Part shown: in pieces, positions 1 to 7,692 of the stretch
Layout of the letters: each line of letters opens with the position of its first letter
Position numbering within the stretch: position 1 is the first letter of the stretch
Assembly (NCBI GenBank): GCA_946803715.1
Contig: CAMPET010000224.1
Coordinates: 48,119 to 65,058 of the forward strand
Length of the DNA: 16,940 nt
From: Beroe ovata
Taxonomy: Eukaryota; Ctenophora; Nuda; Beroida; Beroidae
Direction: 5' to 3'
Notes under the pieces: model-generated
Databases searched by the model: none
What the model was told of the DNA's origin: nothing
What the model saw: only the letters and a program-made list of their open reading frames with translations
Translations under genes and position numbers: made by a program

Positions 1-18
1 TGTGTGTGTGTGTGTGTG
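1..18. repeat. (TG)n microsatellite at the left edge
   Basis: Nine TG units run to the edge of the window, so the true length is unknown. It lies ten bases beyond the donor of the last visible exon of the minus-strand gene, inside what would be its intron. Confidence 0.9.
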
Positions 19-27
19 GCTACTCAC

Positions 28-856
28 AGTCCGCTTGTGAGGCAGCCGTCGCAGCAACACGTCGCTGATGAAGTCGTCTCCGAGTTTTGTGCACGATTAT
101 CAAGCCTTCCATCCTCAGAAAAATGAAGAAAACCAACTCAAAACTGCCTTTCTCTTAACCTCAGTTCTACTAAGACCTCGCAGCGTTAACGAAAATACGC
201 GCGATAAACTGACTATAGTAAACTGACTGGTAGTAAACTGACTATAGTAAACTGACTAGCAGTTCATGAGCTGCTCCAATAATTGAGGTTCACTACTACA
301 ATCCAGCTATCCAGGGTGCTCTCTTCATTAACAACCTCTCTCTCTTCTGCAGTGTATGCTGCAGACAATGCTAATGAATTCACTGCTTGTACACTCCAAT
401 ATAGCACGTCTTGGTCAGTGATTTGGGCGTGACCAAATCGACGCTAGTCATCAGCTTCATCGAGCATCTCTTCTTACTGAGAAGTCGTCAGCTCGACAGA
501 GATGATGAGTTTTGGTCCGTATGAAACTGATGTTACACTCGTAAGATAATTGCAGATGCTTTCGCTGTTGTAGGTACGTTTTTTTCTAAATTAAAATAAC
601 TAACGAACGTGGACATTGCTTGCCATTGTGTGAAGCTGTCACGCTTATTGACCCGCCCGATGAGCATGGGCTTGGTTAGTGGACACAAAGGACACTCACA
701 TGAGTAGCTGAAGAGATCTTTCAGTTTGACTGTAGCCCTCAGGACATTAGCACCCTTCTTGATATCCTGCTGTAAACTCTCTTTCCTCGATTTCCGTGTT
801 GATCTGCTACTCGACTTGCGAGATGATCTCTGCAGCTGAGCTAGCTCTTCACTCAT
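28..856 (-). CDS. 5' part of an unrecognised minus-strand gene, three candidate exons, continues off the left edge
   Basis: Proposed exons are 856-700, 526-478 and 113-28. Exon 1 starts with ATG at 856 and encodes about 52 residues: a Ser/Arg/Lys-rich stretch (SRKSSSRSTRKSRK) and then NVLRATVKLKDLFSYS. It ends at a textbook GTGAGT donor (699-694). Exon 2 follows a CAG acceptor (529-527), encodes SYGPKLIISVELTTS and ends at GTAAGA. Exon 3 follows a pyrimidine-rich TTTTTCTGAG acceptor and ends at GTGAGT. All three join in phase (1, 2, 1), giving about 98 residues with no stop. Without splicing, exon 1 reads on to a stop at 533, and exon 2 hits TAA at its donor. No family was recognised; the basic Ser-rich start could be a phosphorylated or nucleic-acid-binding tail. 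Exon 3 is open in two frames, so its reading is the least certain. A CCGGAAA ETS-like word lies about 75 bp upstream of the start. Confidence 0.42.
204..258. repeat. Short tandem repeat, unit about 13-17 bp (TAGTAAACTGAC)
   Basis: Four near-identical copies of a TAGTAAACTGAC word lie head to tail, in what would be the second intron of the minus-strand gene. A related word occurs at about 2434-2460. No function is apparent. Confidence 0.75.
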
Positions 857-863
857 ATTGTAA

Positions 864-1260
864 ACTAGATATTACCGCGTGAGATATGGTACACGTGCTT
901 ATCAGTTCTGATTAGCACAGACATCTAGGCGCCGGAAAATACTCTATAAACGCACACACACACGCACACGTCTGATGGTAAACCGATAACAATACAGGCA
1001 CGACACAAACAATATAGCTGAGTATAGTAAATAGGATGATTTCTGTGTTATAGGCTACTATAACAGTACTTTACCGTATGATAATCCACTCAATACTGGC
1101 TCTATAATAGTCTCTCCTAGCTCATGATAAGTACTGCAGTTCCGATATTTATCAGTTCTCTTGCCTAGGCTGTTCCGATAATCATATGCGCCCTTACGTT
1201 AGCAGCTGCGGATGTGAAGTACTTAATTTTGCATGTTCTTGATCTGGGTATATATAATAT
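864..1260. other. Intergenic, no gene seen; short (CA)n tract
   Basis: No convincing ORF or exon on either strand. It contains an interrupted CA tract at about 953-969 and a GCGCCGGAAAAT word at about 929-940 that could be an ETS-type site for the minus-strand gene starting at 856. Confidence 0.5.
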
Positions 1261-1263
1261 TGA

Positions 1264-1754
1264 GCGTATGGACCATTCTCCTTTACTATCCCTGTTCAGG
1301 ATGATTATAGAGCGTATTCTCGTATTTACCATCGCCAAATCGACCAGTTATCAAATAACCATGGGATATATGATACAACATGAACAAACTGGAAAAAATT
1401 CAAACTAGGGGAAAATAAGGCCCCACTAGCAGGAACTATGAATGACTGAGTTTCACGAATAACGGGCTGGAAGTGGACACAGGGTAAAACTCACACACAA
1501 CTTGATGATTCGGGCCCCATCTTAGCATATGTGTGTCATATGTGTGGTGTGATTTGCAGGATTTAAAACATGCCATTTCCTCGATCGATGACCAACCTTG
1601 GGATCCAGGTGTCGTATTCTTCATAGATGTTCACTGTCATGATATTGTTACTAATGTTAAGCAGGATATATTGGAGCCTATTCATTACATCAACTTTGAG
1701 CATAACTCTTGGTTCTTAGAGTATGATCATGTTAGCCATGAATATGACAAGTAG
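1264..1754 (+). other. Possible coding remnants: two open stretches, unidentified
   Basis: A 39-codon open stretch (1264-1380) reads GPFSFTIPVQDDYRAYSRIY and onward to HGIYDTT with protein-like composition, then TGA. About 175 bp later a pyrimidine/GT-rich run ending in TTTGCAG (up to 1559) precedes a 65-codon open stretch (1560-1754) rich in Asp, His and aromatic residues (VVFFIDVHCHDIV, HYINFEHNSWFLEY), ending in TAG. I found no good donor to join them and no start codon context. They could be terminal exons of a gene I cannot reconstruct, the debris of a mobile-element ORF, or chance open frames. No homologue is recognised. Confidence 0.22.
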
Positions 1755-1953
1755 TTTAGGAATGTCATGAGCCGTGCGCGCATACATCCGAATAGTTCAC
1801 CCAGCATATAATGCGGGTGGATGAGGGCTGGGATTCCATAGCATACAACTTGAAAAGCACAAACAGTCCAAACCTATTATAGAGAGAGATTTTCAGCCTG
1901 CAAAACAGGAAATTCCTGTCAATTCAGGAATATTTCATGATCATGTACTGGGT

Positions 1954-2039
1954 ACAGTATAGTGGACAAATGGACAGCATAGTGGACAAATGGACAGGAT
2001 AGTGGGCAGTATAGTGGACAAATGGTAACAGTAATGTGG
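1954..2039. repeat. Minisatellite, about 20-bp unit (ACAGTATAGTGGACAAATGG)
   Basis: Units at 1954-1973 and 1974-1993 are nearly identical. A truncated unit follows at 1994-2006, a further good unit at 2007-2025 and a degenerate one at 2026-2039. It lies in non-coding sequence and should be length-polymorphic. Confidence 0.85.
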
Positions 2040-2976
2040 ACAGCTCCATGCTGTAGAACGTGAACATGCAGCCATTGTGCCGTGTGTTCTCTCACACTAT
2101 GAGCACCACTAGCTCGTCATTGTTTCTGGTTTCAGCATTCAGTACACTTGTATCTCAGTGATAAGTGTACATTGGATTCTGGAAACCTGAAGTTTGAGAC
2201 CTTATTTTGGCATGGTCCATCGAAGCTCTCACAGTTCACACCCTCAATAATTAACACAATGTGTCTTATGTCATACCTTGAAGTGGGTTACCTATAATGC
2301 TAGGAGCAATATGATCCACAGCGCGGCATACAAGCATGCGTCGCTACATGAATATCATATTCTAGTAGGGTCGTAGGGTCGTTGTATCTTCCTCACTCCT
2401 CAGTCATGCGCTATCATACTTACAGTATTATACTCACTGACTGTAGTTTACTATAATTTAGTGAGGTGCTCTGGTACTGCATGGACAGTATGGTGGATGT
2501 GATCACAGGAGTTGGCAAACTGTTCATCATCGGACAGACTTTTGGCTCTCAAGTCTCAACGGTGCTCTCCGTCAGTTCTAAGCTTGGTTGATTGTTCAAA
2601 ATCACGGTATCCAGCCATCAGCATGCATCCAATCCTCTATATTGTCAGGTTGACACGATACCCAGCTGTACCCATATAGAGTATGACAGACTATTTTCAA
2701 TTTCTATATCTGCATCAGTATGCGAGGGCTCCACGTAATGTCCAGCTAATGACCAATATCCATTTGAGATCACAGCTGAGCTTTTGCGAAACCCCAATTC
2801 ATGGCTCTAGTGATCTGCGATGAAGGAGGAAGGATCAGGATCTCTAATTGCCACTCCCGCAATTATGTCCCGCTGAATTCCAGGGAAATTGTTCTCCCTC
2901 AATTTAGGACTTACCGCTATGATATTGGTCTATAATTACACTGTAATTTACAGGAGTAATAATAAAGTAGGTCAAC
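2040..2976. other. Non-coding stretch, nothing convincing
   Basis: No gene is supported. It includes a small inverted repeat GTACACTT/AAGTGTAC around a 13-nt loop (about 2142-2170). On the minus strand there are short protein-like open segments (for example DIIAGVAIRDPDPSSFIADH at about 2870-2810, read downward), but I could not connect them into a consistent exon chain. Confidence 0.45.
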
Positions 2977-3150
2977 CTATGTATTATCATTGAGGACAGT
3001 ATTGTACCCACTGTTTGTAACGGTAACAGCTCTGAATGCGGTGAGTCGTCGTGTAGCTTTGAGCACGTTTAGTGACGTTGACAGCTTCACCCCCTTCTCT
3101 TTGTCGTACACCTTGGAGAAACTTCTGGATCTTCTCTCACCAGCTTCCAT
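2977..3150 (-). CDS. Short hypothetical ORF, 57 aa, possibly exon 1 of an unknown gene
   Basis: The ORF starts at ATG 3150 with MEAGERRSRSFSKVYDKEKG, then KLSTSLNVLKATRRLTAFRA, and stops at 2977. The first 45 residues are basic and protein-like. The word NVLKATRRL resembles NVLRATVKL in exon 1 of the minus-strand gene at 700-856, and both follow a charged Ser-rich N terminus. The ORF may continue by splicing, since donor-like GTGGGT and GGTACA words occur near 3010-3004, but no downstream exon could be fixed. Chance is a real alternative. Confidence 0.25.
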   Translation of the reverse strand: MEAGERRSRSFSKVYDKEKGVKLSTSLNVLKATRRLTAFRAVTVTNSGYNTVLNDNT

Positions 3151-3159
3151 ATCACTGGA

Positions 3160-4091
3160 TCTACAGGTTGAGGTAGTGTAGAGGGGAGGAGCAACAAAAA
3201 CAAGGCTACAAATTGCAATTATGACTGCAGTTCTCGATCAGGAGCTATATATACTCGCGGCAATAGCTAGTCATGAACTGATTGTAGAACACGGTCTGCG
3301 AACAATGATCGCTCTTGCAGACTATTCACTAGCTCTTCCCCCTCCTCACTCTAACTCCGGGTTTCTAGTACTCATCCTGATCTAGCTGTTCTCAGTGTAA
3401 TTATGCGATTCGGACTGGGAATATGGTAAATACACAACATGAAATGAATGATCGCACTGAATACGCTCGTTATTCGCTGGACTGGACTCAATCAGAATCA
3501 GAGCTGTGTCTTCACGTACAGTCGGTGTAATTGATAGATACCATCAATCTCAACATCTTTACAGTTAAGTGATGACAGTTTAAGTGATGACGTCTTGTGA
3601 TATTTCAACTTCTACTTATATTTGGGTCACTAAATATCCTCCATTTCCTGATTGACTCCTTAACGAACTGTTCACATCGTGTACCGCTGTTTTACTATTT
3701 AGTTGAGCAATATATCCTAAGAGAGAGATCATCTTCCCAAACTGATCGATTACAGCCGATCATAGTTCGGAGTATGTGCGCTCTCCAATTCCATGATTTC
3801 CTACGCTGGAGGATCCCAATCAATAATTGGCAATTAGTGAATATGTGTATAGCAGACTGCAGTTCTGAGAAGATGCGATCTCCCATTTCCTCCCATTCAC
3901 GCTTAGTGGGGGTCAGATTCCAACCCTTTGTAGTATACACAGTGTTTAGCAAAAGACACTCAACCGAAACATTCTCACGATTACCTGTTGCATAACCAGA
4001 TTTTTAATGCATTGCAAGTTGGGCGTGGTCATGAACTACCTAATTATAGACGGGTTAAACTGTCACGACAATCATATTCCCTCCATTTCAG
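3160..4091. other. Intergenic or upstream region, no supported gene
   Basis: Open frames exist on both strands (about 3597-3995 plus, 3952-3695 minus) but they overlap each other, show no family motif and lack convincing splice structure. A tandem TTAAGTGATGAC word occurs at about 3564-3590. The stretch 3905-3990 loosely resembles the tRNA-derived to tail portion of a SINE. A pyrimidine-rich acceptor (CCATTTCAG) ends at 4091, just before the next gene. Confidence 0.4.
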
Positions 4092-4118
4092 TCTATTTAC
4101 CCGCTGAAAGAAGCAGCC

Positions 4119-4681
4119 ATGATAGAGGAACTGGTTGCCACTGTGTCAGAGAGTGAGAAAGTAAACATCAAACCGCTGTTCAACATTGACAGAGATGGCA
4201 ACATCTCAGACTTCCTTAGGAAACTCTACTCCCAGTTCTATGATGGTAATTTCGCACAAAATAGCGTTCACGTAAGGGTGGGAAACTATGGTTTTGTGAG
4301 TTATTCACATCTCTTATTTCAGAGAGGAACCAGTTTGTTAAGGATATCCATGAATCACTTATTGCGATCGCTGGTGGAGACAAGAAGGAATTCAACATCC
4401 AGGATCTCTGCAAAGCGTTTGAGATGACAGGTACTGAGAATTTCATTTTCCTCAAATTAATTGTAACTGTAATTTTAAGTTTAAGTTATTTCTGAAGTCA
4501 CTAACAGTCAACTGCCCATTCAGATCCTGAGAAGAACTCTAAAGATGTCAACAAGCTCCTGGCCAAAGTGTTCAACCTGAATTTGGAGCAGTTGTCTACA
4601 GTGGGCCCGGTCGACAAGGACCTCCTGCTCCAGCGTCTCAAGTCTTCAGGCCTTGTCCGATCAGGACCAAAGGGAATTTGA
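4119..4681 (+). CDS. Three-exon small protein, 130 aa, with a degenerate EF-hand-like loop
   Basis: Exons 4119-4245, 4323-4430 and 4524-4681 join in phase (introns of 77 and 93 bp, GTAATT..TTTCAG and GTACTG..ATTCAG) to give 393 nt including TGA. The start at 4119 has a G at -3. Nine in-frame codons precede it back to an acceptor-like CAG at 4089-4091, so an upstream exon could exist. Residues about 24-40 (LFNIDRDGNISDFLRKL) resemble an EF-hand loop with its exiting helix, but position 1 is Asn and position 12 is Leu rather than Glu, so calcium binding is doubtful. The rest is predicted helical and charged, with no signal peptide or membrane segment, so it is probably cytosolic or nuclear. It ends SSGLVRSGPKGI. 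I do not recognise the family; the exon structure is convincing, the function is not known. Confidence 0.68.
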
Positions 4682-5330
4682 GAAATCCTCCAACAATCCA
4701 CATAAGAGCATCGTTATACGACCAATAAGACAGTAGATACCTGAACAACCTATTCTGGTAGCTGAGATCTTCATCTACAAGTACAAGTGCCTCGTGATTT
4801 CTCTGCCATTTGGGCTGGACAATAGGTTCCTGTAATAGTGCGTAAGTAGTAGCGGACCATTCAAACTGTCATTTCTTTAATTTAACCGAAAAAGAGGGCA
4901 TTCCCTGGTAATGGTATTGGTATTGATATCTCTTTGTTCAACTTCACACGTTATGTGCCTCTTTCTAGATCTATTCAATAATCACATTAGCAACTTCAAA
5001 CTTTGCTATGAAATGAATATGATTTCGTGTCATTTCAGTTCCACATTGTACCTTTTACCTGTAAGTGTAAGTGTAACATGCCGAAGAACCTCGCAGTCGC
5101 AAATGATTCGAGGAAATCCTGAAACCGCTTGCTGATGCTAATACTTGCTAATATTAATGATATCAAAATCTTATGTCTGTCCAGTGCTCCCTTAACTTTA
5201 AGTGCTGCATCAAATTCCAACTCAAAGAGTCGATAGAAACAGTTGACAGATATGATATAACACCCGATTAGATTCAATTCGGCATCTACTTATATTGTAA
5301 AAATTTTGTTGCTTTGTCAAAACCTTTCAG
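4682..5330. other. 3' flank and intergenic, no gene supported
   Basis: This is the 3' flank of the gene ending at 4681. A minus-strand open stretch at 5277-5035 reads protein-like in part (FELEFDAALKVKGALDRHK) and is followed by a CAG|GTAAAA donor-like word, but there is no start, partner exon or recognisable family. I do not call it. Confidence 0.45.
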
Positions 5331-5388
5331 ACTTCAATTTTTGGACTTCAATTGAATTTTGGACTTCAATTTTTGGACTTCAATTTTG
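5331..5388. repeat. Tandem repeat, unit about 14 bp (ACTTCAATTTTTGG), four copies
   Basis: Units are at 5331-5344, 5345-5362 (with a 4-bp insertion), 5363-5376 and 5377-5388. It forms the left border of the GC-rich palindromic region. Confidence 0.85.
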
Positions 5389-5446
5389 TTTTTGTTTCCG
5401 CGGCTGCGTGACCCAAATACTCCATTACTCCGCGCGCTGCGCGTCT

Positions 5447-5640
5447 CCGTGATTTGACTTGTCAGATTTTATTTTTATCTGACCTTGGACCTCTGTACAT
5501 TGCATTGAACAATTTGTTTTTCGCACGCCTTCATCGAAAGCCGAAACAGGCCTTGGCATTCGATGAAAACGTTCGATGAAGGCTAAGCGCGCGCGCGCGC
5601 GAGAAACAGAGGTCATGCGTCAGATAAAATTTGTCAATCG
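5447..5640. mobile_element. Palindromic MITE-like element with a nested hairpin
   Basis: The left arm 5452-5497 (TTGTCAGATTTTAT, then ATCTGACC and GGACCTCTG) is roughly inverted at 5606-5637 (CAGAGGTC, then GTCAGATAAAATTTGTCAA). Inside lies a second inverted pair, GCCTTCATCGAA (from 5527) and TTCGATGAAGGC (to 5583), and then a (GC)n run at about 5585-5601. It has no ORF, so if mobile it was moved by a transposase encoded elsewhere. Arms are diverged and the ends are not exactly fixed. Confidence 0.55.
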
Positions 5641-5696
5641 ATGATATAATTGACTTTGTCAATAATATAGAAAGAATATGTATAGACCCTGTTGTC

Positions 5697-5780
5697 GACC
5701 TCAGTTTCTCGCGCGCGGCGCGCGCGCCTTCATCGAAGGCCTTCGATGAAGGCGCGCTCGCGCGAGATCAGAAACAGGTC
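5697..5780. repeat. 84-bp imperfect palindrome with a 36-bp perfect core
   Basis: The core 5722-5757 is its own reverse complement, centred on AAGGCCTT at 5739/5740 (GCGCGCCTTCATCGAAGG on the left arm). Outside it, GACCTCAGTTTCT (5697-5709) pairs imperfectly with AGAAACAGGTC (5770-5780). The core word CCTTCATCGAA is shared with the element at 5447-5640. An AGACCCTGT word just upstream (about 5684-5692) matches the terminus of the MITE at 5799, which suggests a truncated relative. Confidence 0.85.
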
Positions 5781-5798
5781 AGGTAACATCTGACAATA

Positions 5799-5976
5799 GA
5801 CCCTGTCGAGAGTTCCGTTTCGCGCGCGCGGCGCAAATTTATTCTTGCATCAAACTTATTTTTGCAAACTTATTGTTGCTTCGCGGCTTGCATCAGCGGT
5901 CTGGCATCGCCCGACAAAATAAAATTTGACAAAGTTAATGCAAGCCGCGAAGCGGAACGAAATTCTCGACAGGGTC
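5799..5976. mobile_element. 178-bp MITE with TA target-site duplication
   Basis: The left end GACCCTGTCGAGAGTTCCGT (5799 on) and the reverse complement of the right end (GACCCTGTCGAGAATTTCGT) match at 21 of the first 24 positions. TA flanks both sides (5797-5798 and 5977-5978), as expected of Tc1/mariner-type insertion. An internal 15-bp inverted pair, CTTCGCGGCTTGCAT (5880 on) and its complement (ending at 5952), forms a second hairpin. No coding capacity. Read-through ORFs on both strands here are by-products of the palindrome. Confidence 0.8.
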
Positions 5977-5979
5977 TAT

Positions 5980-6349
5980 CATCGATCGACAAACAAAGTT
6001 TGGCTTGTCTTGCGCGCGCAATAAACAGAGGTATGGCCGTTTGGAGACTTGTCAGATCATCAAGTAAATAAGGGGCGCGCAACGTGTGCACATTTGTTTC
6101 AACTAAATAAACTATTCTACAGGATTATGTACCAGATATAATCTGCTCCTTTTTGTGAGCTCTCAGCTCTATGGACAACACTTGTCTACAAATTTCTAAT
6201 TACTTATATTTACCTCTGACTATAAAGCTGTTTCAAAGCTTAGTCATAGTTCATTCTAAAATGTTGAAAATTCAGGTATCGCCCAAAGTTGAGTCATGAA
6301 TAAACCTCACATTGCACAACTGATATTTGTCCCTCATCAATATCTTCTA
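5980..6349. other. Remainder of the palindromic nest, then AT-rich spacer
   Basis: 6000-6085 repeats words from the neighbouring elements (AAACAGAGGT, CTTGTCAGAT, GCGCGCAA), so a further degraded relative is likely. 6086-6349 shows no gene or repeat that I can define. Confidence 0.5.
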
Positions 6350-7469
6350 GGCCAGGGAAATAGCCTCCAAAAAATCAATTCAGGGTACTGATTCCCTAAA
6401 AGGCGATTCCACTTCCATGGTACTCATTTAGTACCTAAACTTTAGGTCCCCAGAACCATGTAAGTTTTTGGCTGTTTAGGAGGTGAAGGAATGCCCAGCT
6501 TGACTGTGGAAAATTTTTGATCGACCAGGGCACCAAAATGTGCAGAATCATCATATTGTTGGGGGTAGAGCCCATCAGAAAGACAGTATTTATTTTATTT
6601 CTGAGATATTCGCCACACTCAATTTTTCCAATTAAAGTGTGGGAAATTCTTTATTACCTTCAGGAAGGGAATAGAGAGGCATATGAGGACATCAAAATGT
6701 GCACAATAATTTCATTAGTGGGGGTTGTACTCATCAGAAAGGAGTAGAAATGCAAATGAGGGCACTAAAATGTTCAGGATCATCTCATTATTGGGGGTAG
6801 AATTCAAGAAAGACAATATCTCTTCCCGTTTCTGAGATATGAGCCATGCCCTTTTTTATCACATGCAGGCGTGGGAAAATTTAGACATTGTCAACCATCA
6901 CTGATTGAATTATAAGGAGAGATGTAGCAGAATCAGAAGAGATCGGAAGGTTGTCATAAAAGTGTCCATAGTTCTTGACATCAATACCTTTTGTTTTATA
7001 CCCAACGCCACTGGAATTTTCTATGTTTTCAGGAATTCCTAAATTCTTCTATACTTGTACAGGAAATTATGGGGGTCGATATCTCAGGAACCGATAGACA
7101 TACCATCTTTCTGATGAATTCTACCACACTTCTGATAGGATTCTCCATATTTTGGTGAACTTATTTGCCTCTATTCCCTTCCAGAAGGAAATAAGAATTT
7201 TCCCTTGCTCGCATATGAAAAATGGAGTGTGGCACATCTCAGAAAGGGAAAGAGATATGGTCTCTCTGATTGGTTCTACCACACTAATGAGATGATTCTG
7301 CACATTTTGTCCTCATTTGCCCTTCTCCCTTCTTGAAGCATATTGAAAATTTTCCCCAGTCAAGATGGGTGTGGTCCAGAAAGGGCGTTTCTTCATCTCA
7401 TAGTCTGAGACATACTTAGGTGTTTCTGGGGACCTAGAGAAGTACTGTGGAAGTAGAATCGCCCTGGCC
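6350..7469. mobile_element. 1.1-kb foldback DNA transposon, non-autonomous, TA target site
   Basis: The ends are GGCCAGGG (6350-6357) and CCCTGGCC (7462-7469), flanked by TA (6348-6349 and 7470-7471). The subterminal sequence GGCGATTCCACTTCC (6403 on) is repeated inverted near 7447-7462. The left end carries about 45 extra bases between GGCCAGGG and GGCGATT. Both arms then hold diverged direct repeats with shared words AAAATGTGCAGAATCATC, CATCAGAAAGA and TTTCTGAGATAT: three units in the left arm (about 6524, 6684 and 6758 onward) and two, inverted, in the right arm. The unpaired centre is about 6885-7045. Long inverted arms built of subrepeats are typical of foldback-type elements. No transposase is encoded; the short ORFs inside are incidental. 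Confidence 0.8.
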
Positions 7470-7640
7470 TATTCAGGTTCACATTACTAAGTTTAATGTT
7501 TAGAAACTTGCTAGGCTTAAAACCTATATTTTGATACACATGCTATAGAATTGATAATAGAGTTAAAATCAATTTCAATTAGATCCTATGCTAGACTTGT
7601 TATTGCTCAAATTATAATACCAATCAAGTTGTTATTCAGG

Positions 7641-7657
7641 ATGCCACCATGAATTAA
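7641..7657 (+). promoter_or_regulatory. Two overlapping minimal uORFs upstream of the GSK-3-like start
   Basis: ATG CCA CCA TGA (7641-7652) overlaps ATG AAT TAA (7649-7657). The second ATG sits in a perfect vertebrate-style Kozak context, GCCACCATGA, while the kinase ATG at 7693 has only A at -3. If the mRNA leader includes this segment, scanning ribosomes would meet a strong two-codon uORF 36 nt before the main start. A TTATTCAG|G acceptor-like word ends at 7639, so an upstream leader exon is possible. Confidence 0.5.
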
Positions 7658-7692
7658 GATTTCAAGCTATCAGAAGATCAAGTGGCACTAGC

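Noticed and set aside
3597-3995. 132-codon plus-strand ORF overlapping an 85-codon minus-strand ORF
   Set aside because: Neither shows motifs, codon bias or splice support, and they cannot both be real; the region looks like non-coding or decayed repeat DNA.
5035-5277. 80-codon minus-strand open frame with a GTAAAA donor-like end
   Set aside because: No start context, no partner exon and no recognisable family; kept only as a remark in the intergenic entry.
5862-6091. ORFs on both strands in the GC-rich palindromic segment
   Set aside because: They are mirror-image products of the MITE's inverted repeats and have no protein-like composition.
6517-6747. 76-codon plus-strand ORF in the foldback element, and the 60-codon minus-strand ORF at 7303-7121
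   Set aside because: Both fall in the same diverged subrepeat read from opposite arms; no transposase motifs such as DDE/D spacing or helix-turn-helix.
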